In this document: piece by piece, positions 56,001 through 64,000 of the stretch
Numbering within the stretch: position 1 is the stretch's first letter
How the letters are laid out: the number at the start of each line of letters is the position of its first letter
Origin: Anas platyrhynchos
Taxonomy: Eukaryota > Chordata > Aves > Anseriformes > Anatidae
Direction: 5' to 3'
NCBI RefSeq assembly: GCF_047663525.1
Contig: NC_092601.1
Coordinates: 16,143,501-16,207,500, forward strand
DNA: 64,000 bases
Made by a program: the position numbers and the translations under genes
Notes under the pieces: generated by a model
Told to the model about the DNA's origin: nothing
Databases searched by the model: none
What the model saw: only the letters and a program-made list of their open reading frames with translations

Positions 56001-59000
56001 CAATAAGAAGAAGTTGTGGGGTCAGCGGCCGGCTCGTACCTTTGGTGGGCAGCCTCCCGGGAGCAGGGCGCTGGCATTCGGGGCTGGCCGAGGAGGAGGA
56101 GGATGAAGAGGGGCAAGGCTGAAGGCTCTGCCTGCGGGAGCTGTGCTGCGGCAGCGTCGGTGCAGCGCCGAGCCAGAGCCCTGCCCGCAGCTCCGCTGCT
56201 CCGGCCAGGCACCGAGAGAAGGTTTTTGGGGACAGACGGTGGGATTTGGGGACGGCTGAGCAGAGAGCCGGGCTTCTGGGGCTGCTTAAAGGGATGCTGA
56301 CAAGGTTCAGCCCCCGAAAAAAAACACCATCATCTGCCTTATTTGGTGAGGAACGGGCCGCCGGTACCGAAATACATTTTGTTGTTTGTTTGTTTAAGTC
56401 GAGCGCTCCTTTGCTGGGAAAATGATGGGGATGGGGAAGGGGGGGTGGGAGAGGGAGAAAATAGCCCCTGCTGCTTACATGCCTTGGGATTCGGGCAGGG
56501 TCCCATCCTGAGTTACGGGTCCCATCCTATATTATAGGTCCCCTCACCCCTTACAGGTCCCATCCCACGTTACGGGGCCGCAGCAGCGCCTCTGCCCCAC
56601 CTGCACCCCCCAGATGTGAAATTCGGGGGTGCAACAAGCATGCCCGGGTACCAGCGGACCCAAGGCACTGAGGACACTTGTGGCCATCCCCAGGGGTCTG
56701 CAGGTGGCCACGGCTCACCCCACAGCCCGTGCCCGAGCCCAAGAGGGGCCGGATCCTGCCGGTGGCACCAACTCCAGCTCCTGGCACCGGGGGGGCACCG
56801 GGAGCTGTGGGGCCTGGGGACACGCCATCGCTGCCCCCTTATCTGGGGGGAAGGAAGCTTCTGTGTTTACTTTGTGTAGGAAAACCACGGAGGAAAAAGC
56901 TGCTTTTGCACTGCCAGCAGAGCCCCCGGCACCCCGCTAACCCCGGAGCTGCACTGGAAAGATAAACACGGCCCTTTTCCTGAGCGTAACAAACTCCATC
57001 TACACACCAGGTTATTTTGTTTTATTTTCGGTCCTCTAGTGCTGTTTTCTCCTCGCCAGCATTTGTGGGTGATCCCACCCAAAAAATCAGGCAAGCGTCG
57101 CCAAGCTGCTGCCTCCAAAACCCCTCCTGCATCCTGGGGGAAATCCTGCGGGTTTTGGTGCTCGAGAGCCTGGCTGGGAACTGCCTCTTTTTCAGCCTGG
57201 GAAAGAGGGTCCCTGTTCCTGGCTACGTAAATCAGTCAATAAATAAATAACTCTGTGGGACCCAGGCATGATTTGTTCCCGGGAAAGCCCCCACGAGCTC
57301 GGGACACGGGGCAAAATGGGGCAGTTTCGGTGAAGCTGAGCGCTGCACCCCCAGTTTTTGGGTGCTCCCCCAAACACCCCACGTGCTCCCTATTTGCTGC
57401 CTCATTGCTCCCCAAAAGTTGAGGGGTTGGAGGTCTCAGGAGGGAGGCCATCAGCCTCGTTTAGCACAGAGCACTGCTAATTAGCGGTGTGAGGAGCGAG
57501 CACCTTCCTCCCCACTGCGCAGCAGCTAATAAACCAATTAGGATAATGGCTAAATGAGCAGATAAAACTCTTAAGCCAGGTGCTGACAGGTCACAGATGG
57601 GTGCAGGGCCTTTCCCCAAGCCTTGGGCTCAGCAGTAGGGCAGGCTGCAATGCGCCATCCCTACATGCAGAAGGTCCCCGTGGGTACTTCCCTTGGGGTC
57701 TCACTTTGCAGCACCCCCATGCTTTTTTCCTAGGTCACCCCAAGCCCAAATTCTCTTTATTTTTGCACAGAAGCTGCATTTTCCACCCCAGTGCCCTGCT
57801 GCCCTAGGCTGGCAGCTGGTGCTCAGCTTGTGGCAAGGGGACCTTGAGGCTGGCGGTGGGGGTGACCCTGGTGGGTGGCACTCAGCCCCCATCACGCTAA
57901 GGCTTTTATTTCTTTTTGAGGCGCTGCTGGAAGCAGATGGCTTGTTCCCATGTACCCCAGCAGCGCGTGGATGGGGTGGAGAAGTGTCCCTGTGCAATGT
58001 CCCTTGGGGATAATGCCACCGGTGTGGGATGGGGGTGGTGCCACTGAAAGAAAATGCTGCAGCAGTGGGATTTTAACAGGTAAGTCCATAGAGCAACTGC
58101 CCACGTAACTCTGGGTGTTGGGTGGTTGGTTTTTTGTTTGATTTTTTTTTTTTTTTTTTCAACTGCAGAAAATGTCTCAGGGTTTGAAACCCACCACCCT
58201 GCCCAGACAGAAGATGTATTTCTGATGTACAGCCATCCATCTTCTAACCTTGTATTCCCAGACATGTCACACGCTGAGGCCAGGCACTGCTCCTCCCTGG
58301 GGAGCCCATACAGCACAGAGCCTCTCCCGTGGCCGTGCAGGGGCCACGACCTCCCCGTGGTGCCCAGCTCGAGGTGTGAGCGCTGCTGCCCCATGTCCCA
58401 GCCGGGGACCTGGGCACTAGGGGTTGGTGACACCTCGGGCTCACACAGGGACCCTCTGAAGGGCTGCAGCACAGCTCTGCCCCCACATGCAGCTGTCTGC
58501 CTGTAGCTATTGCGCTTAGATCTTGCCCTCTTTTTCTATTTAAAAACTTTTTTTTTTTTTTTTTTTTTTGTCACTGCTCTTCTGAAGCACTTCACATCTC
58601 CAATCCCAGCTGGAGAAGAGAAGAGCATCCACCTCTGTGGCTTTATCCTTGACCCCAAGGTGAGTGGCAGCTGCCCCTTGCTCTCTCTGTGCATCCTGCA
58701 AGCCAGGAGCAGCTCTCCAGCATCCCTTCCCTGCCCCGGGTGGGCACAGGGAGTGATGGAGAGATGAGGAGGGGGCTCTGACCAGCAGGCACATGCATTA
58801 CAGCATGGTCTGGGGGCTGTTATTCCTTCCTCCCCATCATATATACCTTCCCCTGGGGTTTGGGGGAACCTGGACTGAAAAGTAAAACGAGTTCCAGCCA
58901 CGGGGCCCCAGCAGGGTCTGCCTTCAGCATGCCCAGGCTCGTGGTTCGGCTATTCTGTTTGCTTTTAAAAGGGGGAGATAAAATGTATTGGGACTTGCTT

Positions 59001-60161
59001 GATGACTGCCAAAAAAAATGTGAAAAATGATCCTTAAAGCTGCCCCTGTCCATGCAGGGGAAGCTGGTTCCTGCTGCATGGGGGAGCTGGGTCCCTTTAG
59101 CTCCTGCCCAGTCCTACAGACCTGAGGGACTGCTCGTGCCCACCCTCGTGGCATCCTGCCTGGCACAGCCCCTGGCCAGCATCTCCTGAGCCTCACCAGA
59201 GCCCTTCGTCACCAGGTCAGGCCCACGGAGGACCCTGTGCAATTAAAAACCTGACGTAAACCTTTCCATCCTCATCCTCGTGGGCTTGTAGCTGAGGGTG
59301 GGAGGAGGAAATCTCGGTTCCTCTGTGCTCAGGCCACGGATAAACCTGTTGGTTCCTTGTGATAACCTCATGGTGAGGGGTGGCAGGGGGAGATGAGGCA
59401 CCTCTGGGGGGGCTCTGCTGCCCTATATCACTCTCTCCTCATTATCTTCTCATTTAGCTTAATTGCTCCTATGCTGGGGTGAATATTTCAGGTCACAGGT
59501 CCCGAATTTCCCCACAGCGTGCCAAGTACCAACACTACCAAGAGCACCACAGCCAAAACACATCTCCTGTCCCACCTGGTCCCAGCACCACCCCAAATCC
59601 CCCGTGAAGCCCCCGGTGCGCCCGCTGACCTGCCGTGGTGGTGTCCACATCCCTGGCTGCCATCTCCTCCACCTCCGCCCTCCTGCGCAGCTCCAGCCGC
59701 CGCGAGAAGCCCTCCCTGGGCTTCCAGAGGTCCTGGATGAGCAGCGGCTTCTCGTGGTCCCCCAGCACCCTGAGCCCCTCGGTGTGCCACCGCTTTTCGG
59801 GACCCTCGAAGCGGCCGATGACATCGCACAGCGCGTAGTGCCCGGCGCCCAGCTGGCTCAGCCCGTAGCGCTCCAGGGCTTCCTTCACCAGCTCCCGGGC
59901 GCCCGAGCTGCCCGTGGCCAGCACGCTCTTGTAGTTGGTCCCCGCGCAGATGTTGCCCCCGAAAATCTTCAGGACGCCCGGGGCTGAGAGCTGGGTGGAG
60001 AGCTCGGCCGGGTCGTCCCCGCTGGCTGCGGGGGATGCTGAGGTTGGGCTGCGGTCCTTGTAGCTCAGCGTGCGCTGCAGGACCTGGGACAGGAGGCGGC
60101 TCTGGCGCTTCAGGCGGCTCTTGGACGGCGGAGCCATGGTGGAGGAGGATCCGTAGAACAT
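46912..60161 (-). CDS. RADIL: RADIL, Ras-associating and dilute domain protein (Rap1 effector), 14 coding exons
   Basis: RADIL binds active Rap1 and controls integrin-dependent adhesion and migration, including neural crest migration in zebrafish; its PDZ region binds KIF14 (known). Coding exons in gene order: 60161-59630, 55290-54977, 53972-53307, 53137-53100, 52363-52203, 51719-51607, 51075-50832, 50127-49955, 49861-49711, 49377-49187, 48639-48294, 48207-48068, 47458-47319, 47017-46912. Sum 3315 bases, 1104 residues plus stop; human is 1075. Domains: RA about 61-163, FHA about 283-375, DIL about 445-800, PDZ about 1000-1090. The start MFYG matches human; an in-frame ATG six codons earlier is also possible. 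The C-terminus ends in six serines, unlike human. RASIP1 is the related paralogue but lacks this PDZ. Confidence 0.95.
47319..47458 (-). CDS. RADIL: RADIL coding exon 13 (PDZ core)
   Basis: Acceptor CCCCAACAG, donor CAGAG|GTGAGG. Encodes HTPLTSPGIYIRTLIEDSPA, AADGRLSIGDRILAVNGTSL, the central PDZ strands. Confidence 0.95.
48068..48207 (-). CDS. RADIL: RADIL coding exon 12 (start of PDZ)
   Basis: Acceptor CTGCTGGCAG, donor TTG|GTGAGT. Encodes SSSRSSATDDFCYVFVVELE and RGPLGLGMGLIDGL, containing the GLGM carboxylate-binding loop of the PDZ domain. Confidence 0.94.
48294..48639 (-). CDS. RADIL: RADIL coding exon 11 (linker)
   Basis: Acceptor CCTTTTTAAG, donor GAAG|GTACCC. Encodes the poorly conserved Pro/Gln/Ser-rich linker before the PDZ, with EKLQQLQLGRG and SCLLTPPTTPLNFD, the latter shared with human SCLLTPPSTPL. 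The acceptor is inferred from phase. Confidence 0.83.
49187..49377 (-). CDS. RADIL: RADIL coding exon 10
   Basis: Acceptor TGCCTCTCAG, donor CTAAG|GTAGCC. Encodes GMLESFDNHPPIILPSGGFK, VDLEVETLDDNIYRHLLYIR and HFLWSLQSKSPHG. Confidence 0.93.
49711..49861 (-). CDS. RADIL: RADIL coding exon 9
   Basis: Acceptor CTTGCCCAG, donor CACG|GTGAGC. Encodes MSWPALRAEFPALSPAQLHR, VLSQCQEVMDVGFVAAWQPG. End of the DIL domain. Confidence 0.92.
49955..50127 (-). CDS. RADIL: RADIL coding exon 8 (DIL domain)
   Basis: Acceptor TGCCTCGCAG, donor CTGCAG|GTGGGT. Encodes SSLGCFHWSQGVKLRASVR, LLLEWLRGAGFEQLAQQFF and LASVANLLAMPGSQLLQ. Confidence 0.92.
50796..50827. repeat. GGATGA/GGAGGA hexamer repeat
   Basis: Short purine repeat next to the donor of RADIL coding exon 7; on the RADIL strand it is a TCCTCATCC-type pyrimidine tract. 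Confidence 0.8.
50832..51075 (-). CDS. RADIL: RADIL coding exon 7 (DIL domain)
   Basis: Acceptor CCCGGGCAG, donor AAGG|GTCAGT. Encodes CLYVSLPALLECNPF, LPEELRRVVLTYQEVLDLLR, EITSQMFAYLFFFSNTLLFN and QLLDK. A GGATGA hexamer repeat begins in the intron right after the donor. Confidence 0.92.
51607..51719 (-). CDS. RADIL: RADIL coding exon 6 (DIL domain)
   Basis: Acceptor GTCCCCCAG, donor AAG|GTAGGC. Encodes SKESLFSSTITASEEAMTVL and EEVIMYTFQQCVYYISK. Confidence 0.93.
51731..51812. repeat. 20-base minisatellite, about four copies
   Basis: Units of the form AGGGGAAAAATTGGGAGCAA; the last three are close to identical and the first is diverged. It lies in the RADIL intron just before coding exon 6. 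Confidence 0.9.
52203..52363 (-). CDS. RADIL: RADIL coding exon 5 (DIL domain)
   Basis: Acceptor GTCTCCCCAG, donor AAAG|GTGGGG. Encodes FGIADLLPDLQHILFWMSNA and IEVLYFVQQKSP, YIQSMEEELDVK, typical of the dilute (DIL) domain. Confidence 0.93.
53100..53137 (-). CDS. RADIL: RADIL coding exon 4 (38 bases)
   Basis: Short exon with acceptor CCCTGCCCAG and donor CAGCA|GTAAGT. Encodes ERTRELAEKQSQ; phase fits both neighbours and matches the human EKTKELAEKQ segment. Confidence 0.87.
53307..53972 (-). CDS. RADIL: RADIL coding exon 3 (FHA domain and start of DIL)
   Basis: A 666-base exon, phase 0 at both ends: acceptor CTCGGCAG, donor GTGTGG|GTCAGT. Encodes the FHA fold (LVYLLNRQQHTVGQR, SISLSAPDILPLHCTI, LRHGDLLSLGLYYLLLYKD), a CxxC-type pair (VCGACGSLL) and TLIEPGGDDHKLTPAFLLCL, LCIQHSATSFEPG. 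Confidence 0.94.
54977..55290 (-). CDS. RADIL: RADIL coding exon 2
   Basis: Acceptor CCTCCCGCAG, donor CAT|GTAAGC. Encodes INAQARKLQRHRARG, a Ser/Arg-rich LRRSLSESSLGR linker, and RYSLYQSPHLLLLQGYSQQH, which leads into the FHA domain. Confidence 0.93.
58541..58570. repeat. Poly-T tract
   Basis: Run of over 20 T, interrupted once, in the first long RADIL intron. Confidence 0.8.
59630..60161 (-). CDS. RADIL: RADIL coding exon 1 (RA domain)
   Basis: The exon begins at about 60188 (acceptor TTTTTCCCCAG), so a non-coding first exon lies farther upstream. It encodes MFYGSS..., the basic KSRLKRQS, then DDPAELSTQLSAPGVLKIFG, the Rap-binding RA domain, KPLLIQDLWKPREGFSRRLE and DVDTTTA. Donor GGCAG|GTCAGC. 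Confidence 0.93.
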
Positions 60162-60188
60162 GGTGCGGGACGTGGTCATGGGGCGCGG

Positions 60189-63100
60189 CTGGGGAAAAAG
60201 GGGGAAAAGAAATCAGGGGTCTGGAAAAAGGGAGAAACGAGGGATTTGGGTAGCGAGCAGCCACCTCCAAGTGGGAAAAGCACAGCAAGGAGGGAAGGAG
60301 ATCTCCCTTAGGCAGCCTTGAATATCAGCGACCGAGCCCAGCCAGGCTCCTCAGCATCCCCACGGTTACCGCAGGATGGCTTTGTCCCTGAAAAGTTAAT
60401 TTCCATCACGCATATTAAGAGGTCCCTCTTGCTGAGCCAGGACGTGCTTATCTGCAGCGGGGCTCAGCAGAGCCCAGCGGTGAGGAGCTCCTGGTTAGGA
60501 GCCAACGCTTCGGGAGTCACTTTCTCTAACGAGTTTATGGAGCAATCCCATCTCTTTTTTTAGAGGTGAAACAGAAAGCTCAAGTGCAAATTGAATTAGT
60601 CTGAGGTCACTGCTAAACGCTTTCGCTCGCCGAGAGGCGCAGGGTGAAAATGGGCTTTAATTAGCCTTCCCAAAAACATCCTTACTCCAGCAAATCTTCT
60701 GGCTGCTGCTGGTGTGCAGAGGACGTTAAAGCACACGGCGGCATCGCCAACTGTGGTGTCTGAAATGTGAATTTGTCGTCTGCTTCCACTGGAGGGGAAA
60801 GAAAAAAAAAAAAAAAAGCCCATGCACACCATAAAACCCCTCCACCTGAAAACAACAGCCGGTTCCCTGGAGCAAGCCCGCGGTGGAGCAGCCAGCTGGA
60901 TTTTTTTCTTGCTTGATGTCCCCGCCAACATCTGGGGCCAGCTCTGAAATCGCATCCTGGATGCAAAACCACCCGGTGCTTGCACGGCGCTGATAATGCC
61001 GGATGCCGGCTGCATCCCAAACCGCTGCTGGGGGCGTTCCAGGAGGAATTTATGCCTCTCTGCCTCGGACAGGACAGGGATTTCCCTCACCTCCAGCCCG
61101 ATAATGCACTGCCCTGCTGGGAGGTGTCAGTGCCTGAGGTGTGCACAGCTCCCGTGCATGGGCAGGGATTTGATTCAGATCTCCAAAATGTGCCACTGAG
61201 GCTGTGCTCAGCATGATTCGGCCACAGAGGTGTGGGATGCATCTCTGCATCCGCAGCACTGTCTTGCCTGAGCAGGATCCTGGCCGTGCAGCAGCCCCAG
61301 CGCTATCAGGCAGAGTGGTGCTAGCCCTGGACAGCCTCCAAACCACCATCTAATTCGGGAAGAGAAAGCATCCCTGCTGCTAATGGAAGAGGTCACCTTC
61401 TCACCCAGAAGCAGCCTTGCTGCTGTGCACAGATGATTTCTGCAGGGTGTAAAGCTTCCTTTTCCAGGGCCGGGGGCGCTTTCCCCCACAGACGGGGAAA
61501 CTGAGGCATGGGCAAGAGCCACAACCCCAGGATGAGCCTGGGAGCCAGCTGCTCACTGCCATCCCTCTCCCACCCAGAGATGTCCCGGTGCCATGAGGAC
61601 TGTGAAAATACTCAGGTTTGTGCTTTTTACAGCCCTGTGGCTCTGAAGGAGAGGTACTGGAGCTCCAGAGAGGGGGAGGAGACAGTGGCCATGTCCCTGG
61701 TACTCTGCTGCTGCCTGGGTCGTGGAAGCTGGGGTGAGAGCCCTACCTAGCAGGTGGGGCTGGGACATGGTTTGTGCTTGCACCCTGCCCTCAGGGCTGA
61801 GGATTGGCCCCAAAAGCCTCACTGAGACTTGCTGTCCCAAGGGTTCTGCTTCATCCACACCTCCTTCCTGGCCCCCTCACCCTGCACGAAGCCCCCCTTA
61901 CCTTGCCATCCTTCTCACACCCCGCCTGTCCTTCCATCTGTCCCCCTCCTTAGCATGAGCCTTCCCCCGTTGCGCATTGTCCTGCGGGTGTCCTACAAGA
62001 AAAAGAGGAGAAGTGATCCCAGGAGGAAGGGGAGAGAGAAAAGAGATTATCAGAAAGAGATGGGACCAGCACCAAGCCCATGACCCTCAACTCCCCCTCC
62101 CATGCCCTGGTGGGGACACCAGGCTGGGGACCCCGCATTCAGAGGACGTCGCATCCTGCACCAGCTCCTTCCCCCAGCTGCTGGGATGGATGCTCACCAG
62201 GATTTATTTTTACTGGGTACCTTGCTGAGCACCAAGCACCATCCCCTCACCCTCCTTGTCACGAATCTGCAGGAACAGGACCAGGGGTAACAAAAACTGG
62301 AAGGCAGAAGCAGCACCTGCCAGGTGCCTGTGCCGATTTCACGAGCATTTCTTGGAAAGAGGCAGCAGGGCACAAGGCAGGCTCTTCTCTGCGAGATTAA
62401 AAACCGAAGCACCACCTAATTAACTCACCTAACGAAGGGCTGGGAGCGGGCTCAGCCCAGCCCCTGCGGCCAGCCCCACGTGGGGGCTATGGAAGGAACT
62501 TTCTGCCAGGCAGAGAGGTGCTGAGCCCCCCACCGCCGCCTCTCGTGGCTGCTTCTGTGATTAATCGCTCCTGCTGCTTAAATATTTATGCCTGCCGTCC
62601 AGTTCGGCTGCCAGGCATTGATTCTCCTCGTGCTTTGCGCTGCTCAATTAACGAGCTTTCGGCTATCATGTGTTTTCTCCTCCGTGAGAGCATTTAGAGG
62701 CTTTGATCAAGCCCCCTGCCCCCTTGATTTTATCGATAAGTGGATTTAATGGGTGCTGCTCTCGTCTCCTGCTGCAAGGCGCTTTGTGCAGCCCCTCCAT
62801 CCCTCGCGAGGGGTCTGGCATCTCCCCACTGCAAAGTAAAAGATGCTTTTGGCTGCCACAAGCTCAAATGCAGTCCTGGTAGTGCATTTGTACAGAATAT
62901 ACTAGTACTGTAAATGGCTGATTTCAGTGTTTGTTGTTTATTTATTTTCAGAGTAAAATTTCTATTAATCTGTTTTTTCATTTTTTTTTCCAGCACAGAA
63001 ATCCAGCTCCTGCTGGATGCGGGGAGATGAGGAGCCCCCGCTCAGCCTCTCCCAGCATTGAAACGGTGAGTGCTCAATTCATCGCCCAGATTAGGGACAG

Positions 63101-64000
63101 GAAAACGTGTAAAACTCCAGTTATTGGTTTTGGGCACAAAGAAATATTTCCATTTTCCGTCCGCCTTTAATGAGGATGCTTTTCGCTTGCCCAGCTCGCA
63201 GCCCGTATTTGTCCACCCCATTACCACTGCGCTGCTCTGCGCGAGCCGCAGGCTTCTCCAGAAATCTCCTGGATCTCCTTCCCGATTAGTGATGAAGGCA
63301 CCGACACACCGAGGGCGTGCTACCAGCCAGCAGTGCCCAGCAGTGATAATCTCCTCTGATAACTGCCTTTGAAATGGATCGGGTTTATTCAATACGGGTT
63401 TTCTCAATGCTGCGTAATGCCAGCTCTAAATACTGGACTGATTTTTTTTAATACTGCAGAGTGCAGATTTCTATACGAATATCACATCACATAACTCAAA
63501 CGCTGCAAAAAAGTGTGTTACATCCAGAGTCACCTCTCTTGTCAGAGAATGAAATCGTTTCTACTCGCCAGGAGTTATTTTCCACGCGGCCACGTTGGGT
63601 GGCAGGAATTTCTTCCTGGTGCTCAAGCCTTTAATCAATCAAAGCCCGAGCTAGGTTTCTCCTCCTCCTCCTCCCGGGGGGGATGATATCAAGCCAATCA
63701 ACCTGTAGCTACCAGGTCATCTTACTGCCTCCTGGGAAGAGCAGCAGCACCATTAAAGCACTTTTTAATCTGCTGGAATTTCCCCAGGGCTCGCCCCAAG
63801 GCAGAGGCAGCTCCACGCGGTTGCAGATGGGCAGTGAGATTTCAGCTGTGACCATCCCAGAAAAGCTATTTGCTCAGATCCCTATTTGAAAATTTCCTTT
63901 TTTTTTCTTTTTTTTTTCTTTTTTTTCTTTTTAACGGAAACCGCTCGGATTCGCAGCCTTGGTATAATGGAAACGACCGCAGCTCAGATGCTGCCAGCGG
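60189..64000 (-). other. RADIL upstream intron and 5' region
   Basis: The coding exon starts with a splice acceptor, so RADIL transcription begins farther right, possibly beyond the window. No coding exon of RADIL is seen here. The region holds an A-rich tract near 60800-60816, a candidate regulatory block at about 62550-62750, a possible plus-strand exon at 62994-63065 and a CTTT-type tract at 63898-63932. Confidence 0.6.
63897..63933. repeat. Interrupted poly-T (CTTTTTTT)n tract
   Basis: Pyrimidine tract of T runs split by single C residues near the window end. Confidence 0.8.

Larger units (their letters stand above)
47018..59629 (-). other. RADIL introns longer than 300 bases
   Basis: Long non-coding stretches are 47459-48067, 48640-49186, 49378-49710, 50128-50831, 51076-51606, 51720-52202, 52364-53099, 53973-54976 and 55291-59629. 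They hold a 20-base minisatellite (51731-51812), a GGATGA repeat (about 50796-50827), poly-T tracts at about 58144-58160 and 58549-58570, an A-rich tract at about 55679-55712, and candidate regulatory or alternative-exon sequence noted in the findings. Confidence 0.7.

Noticed and set aside
58600..58661. Possible plus-strand exon (AATCCCAG to AAG|GTGAGT) after a poly-T tract
   Set aside because: The acceptor is separated from the poly-T, and no conserved peptide or continuing exon is seen.

Overview
The window is vertebrate nuclear DNA, most likely avian. Coding exons are short and separated by GT-AG introns, repeats are sparse, and the recognisable repeats are decayed CR1 LINE and MIR-like fragments. 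Introns are compact, which fits a bird microchromosome. Three genes can be read exon by exon from conserved protein sequence: FOXK1 (+), AP5Z1 (+) and RADIL (-). These are neighbours in the same order on human 7p22, so this is a conserved syntenic block. The exact species cannot be named from the sequence alone; a galliform such as chicken is a guess.

Layout. Positions 1-3893 are FOXK1 intron 1; exon 1 (N-terminus and most of the FHA domain) lies before the window. FOXK1 exons 2-9 run from 3894 to 24613 and encode the end of the FHA domain, the forkhead DNA-binding domain and the long C-terminal region. A probable very long FOXK1 3' UTR follows, to about 33980. After about 1.6 kb without a clear gene, a CpG island at about 35640-36150 carries the AP5Z1 promoter and first exons. 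AP5Z1 is complete: 17 exons, 35809-44378, 808 residues. RADIL is read on the minus strand from 60161 (start) to 46912 (stop): 14 coding exons, about 1104 residues, with RA, FHA, DIL and PDZ domains. AP5Z1 and RADIL converge tail to tail at about 44.75-44.82 kb. From 60189 to 64000 lie the RADIL 5' intron and upstream DNA, with one possible small plus-strand exon and an AT-rich, homeobox-site-rich block that looks like a regulatory element.

The three genes do not form an operon or a shared pathway. FOXK1 is a nuclear forkhead repressor, AP5Z1 a subunit of the AP-5 endosomal adaptor complex, and RADIL a Rap1 effector in cell adhesion. Base composition changes along the window: FOXK1 introns and 3' UTR are AT-rich, while AP5Z1 and especially RADIL are GC-rich. 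I found no sign of a new biological system; the points worth a second look are regulatory or transcript-structure questions.
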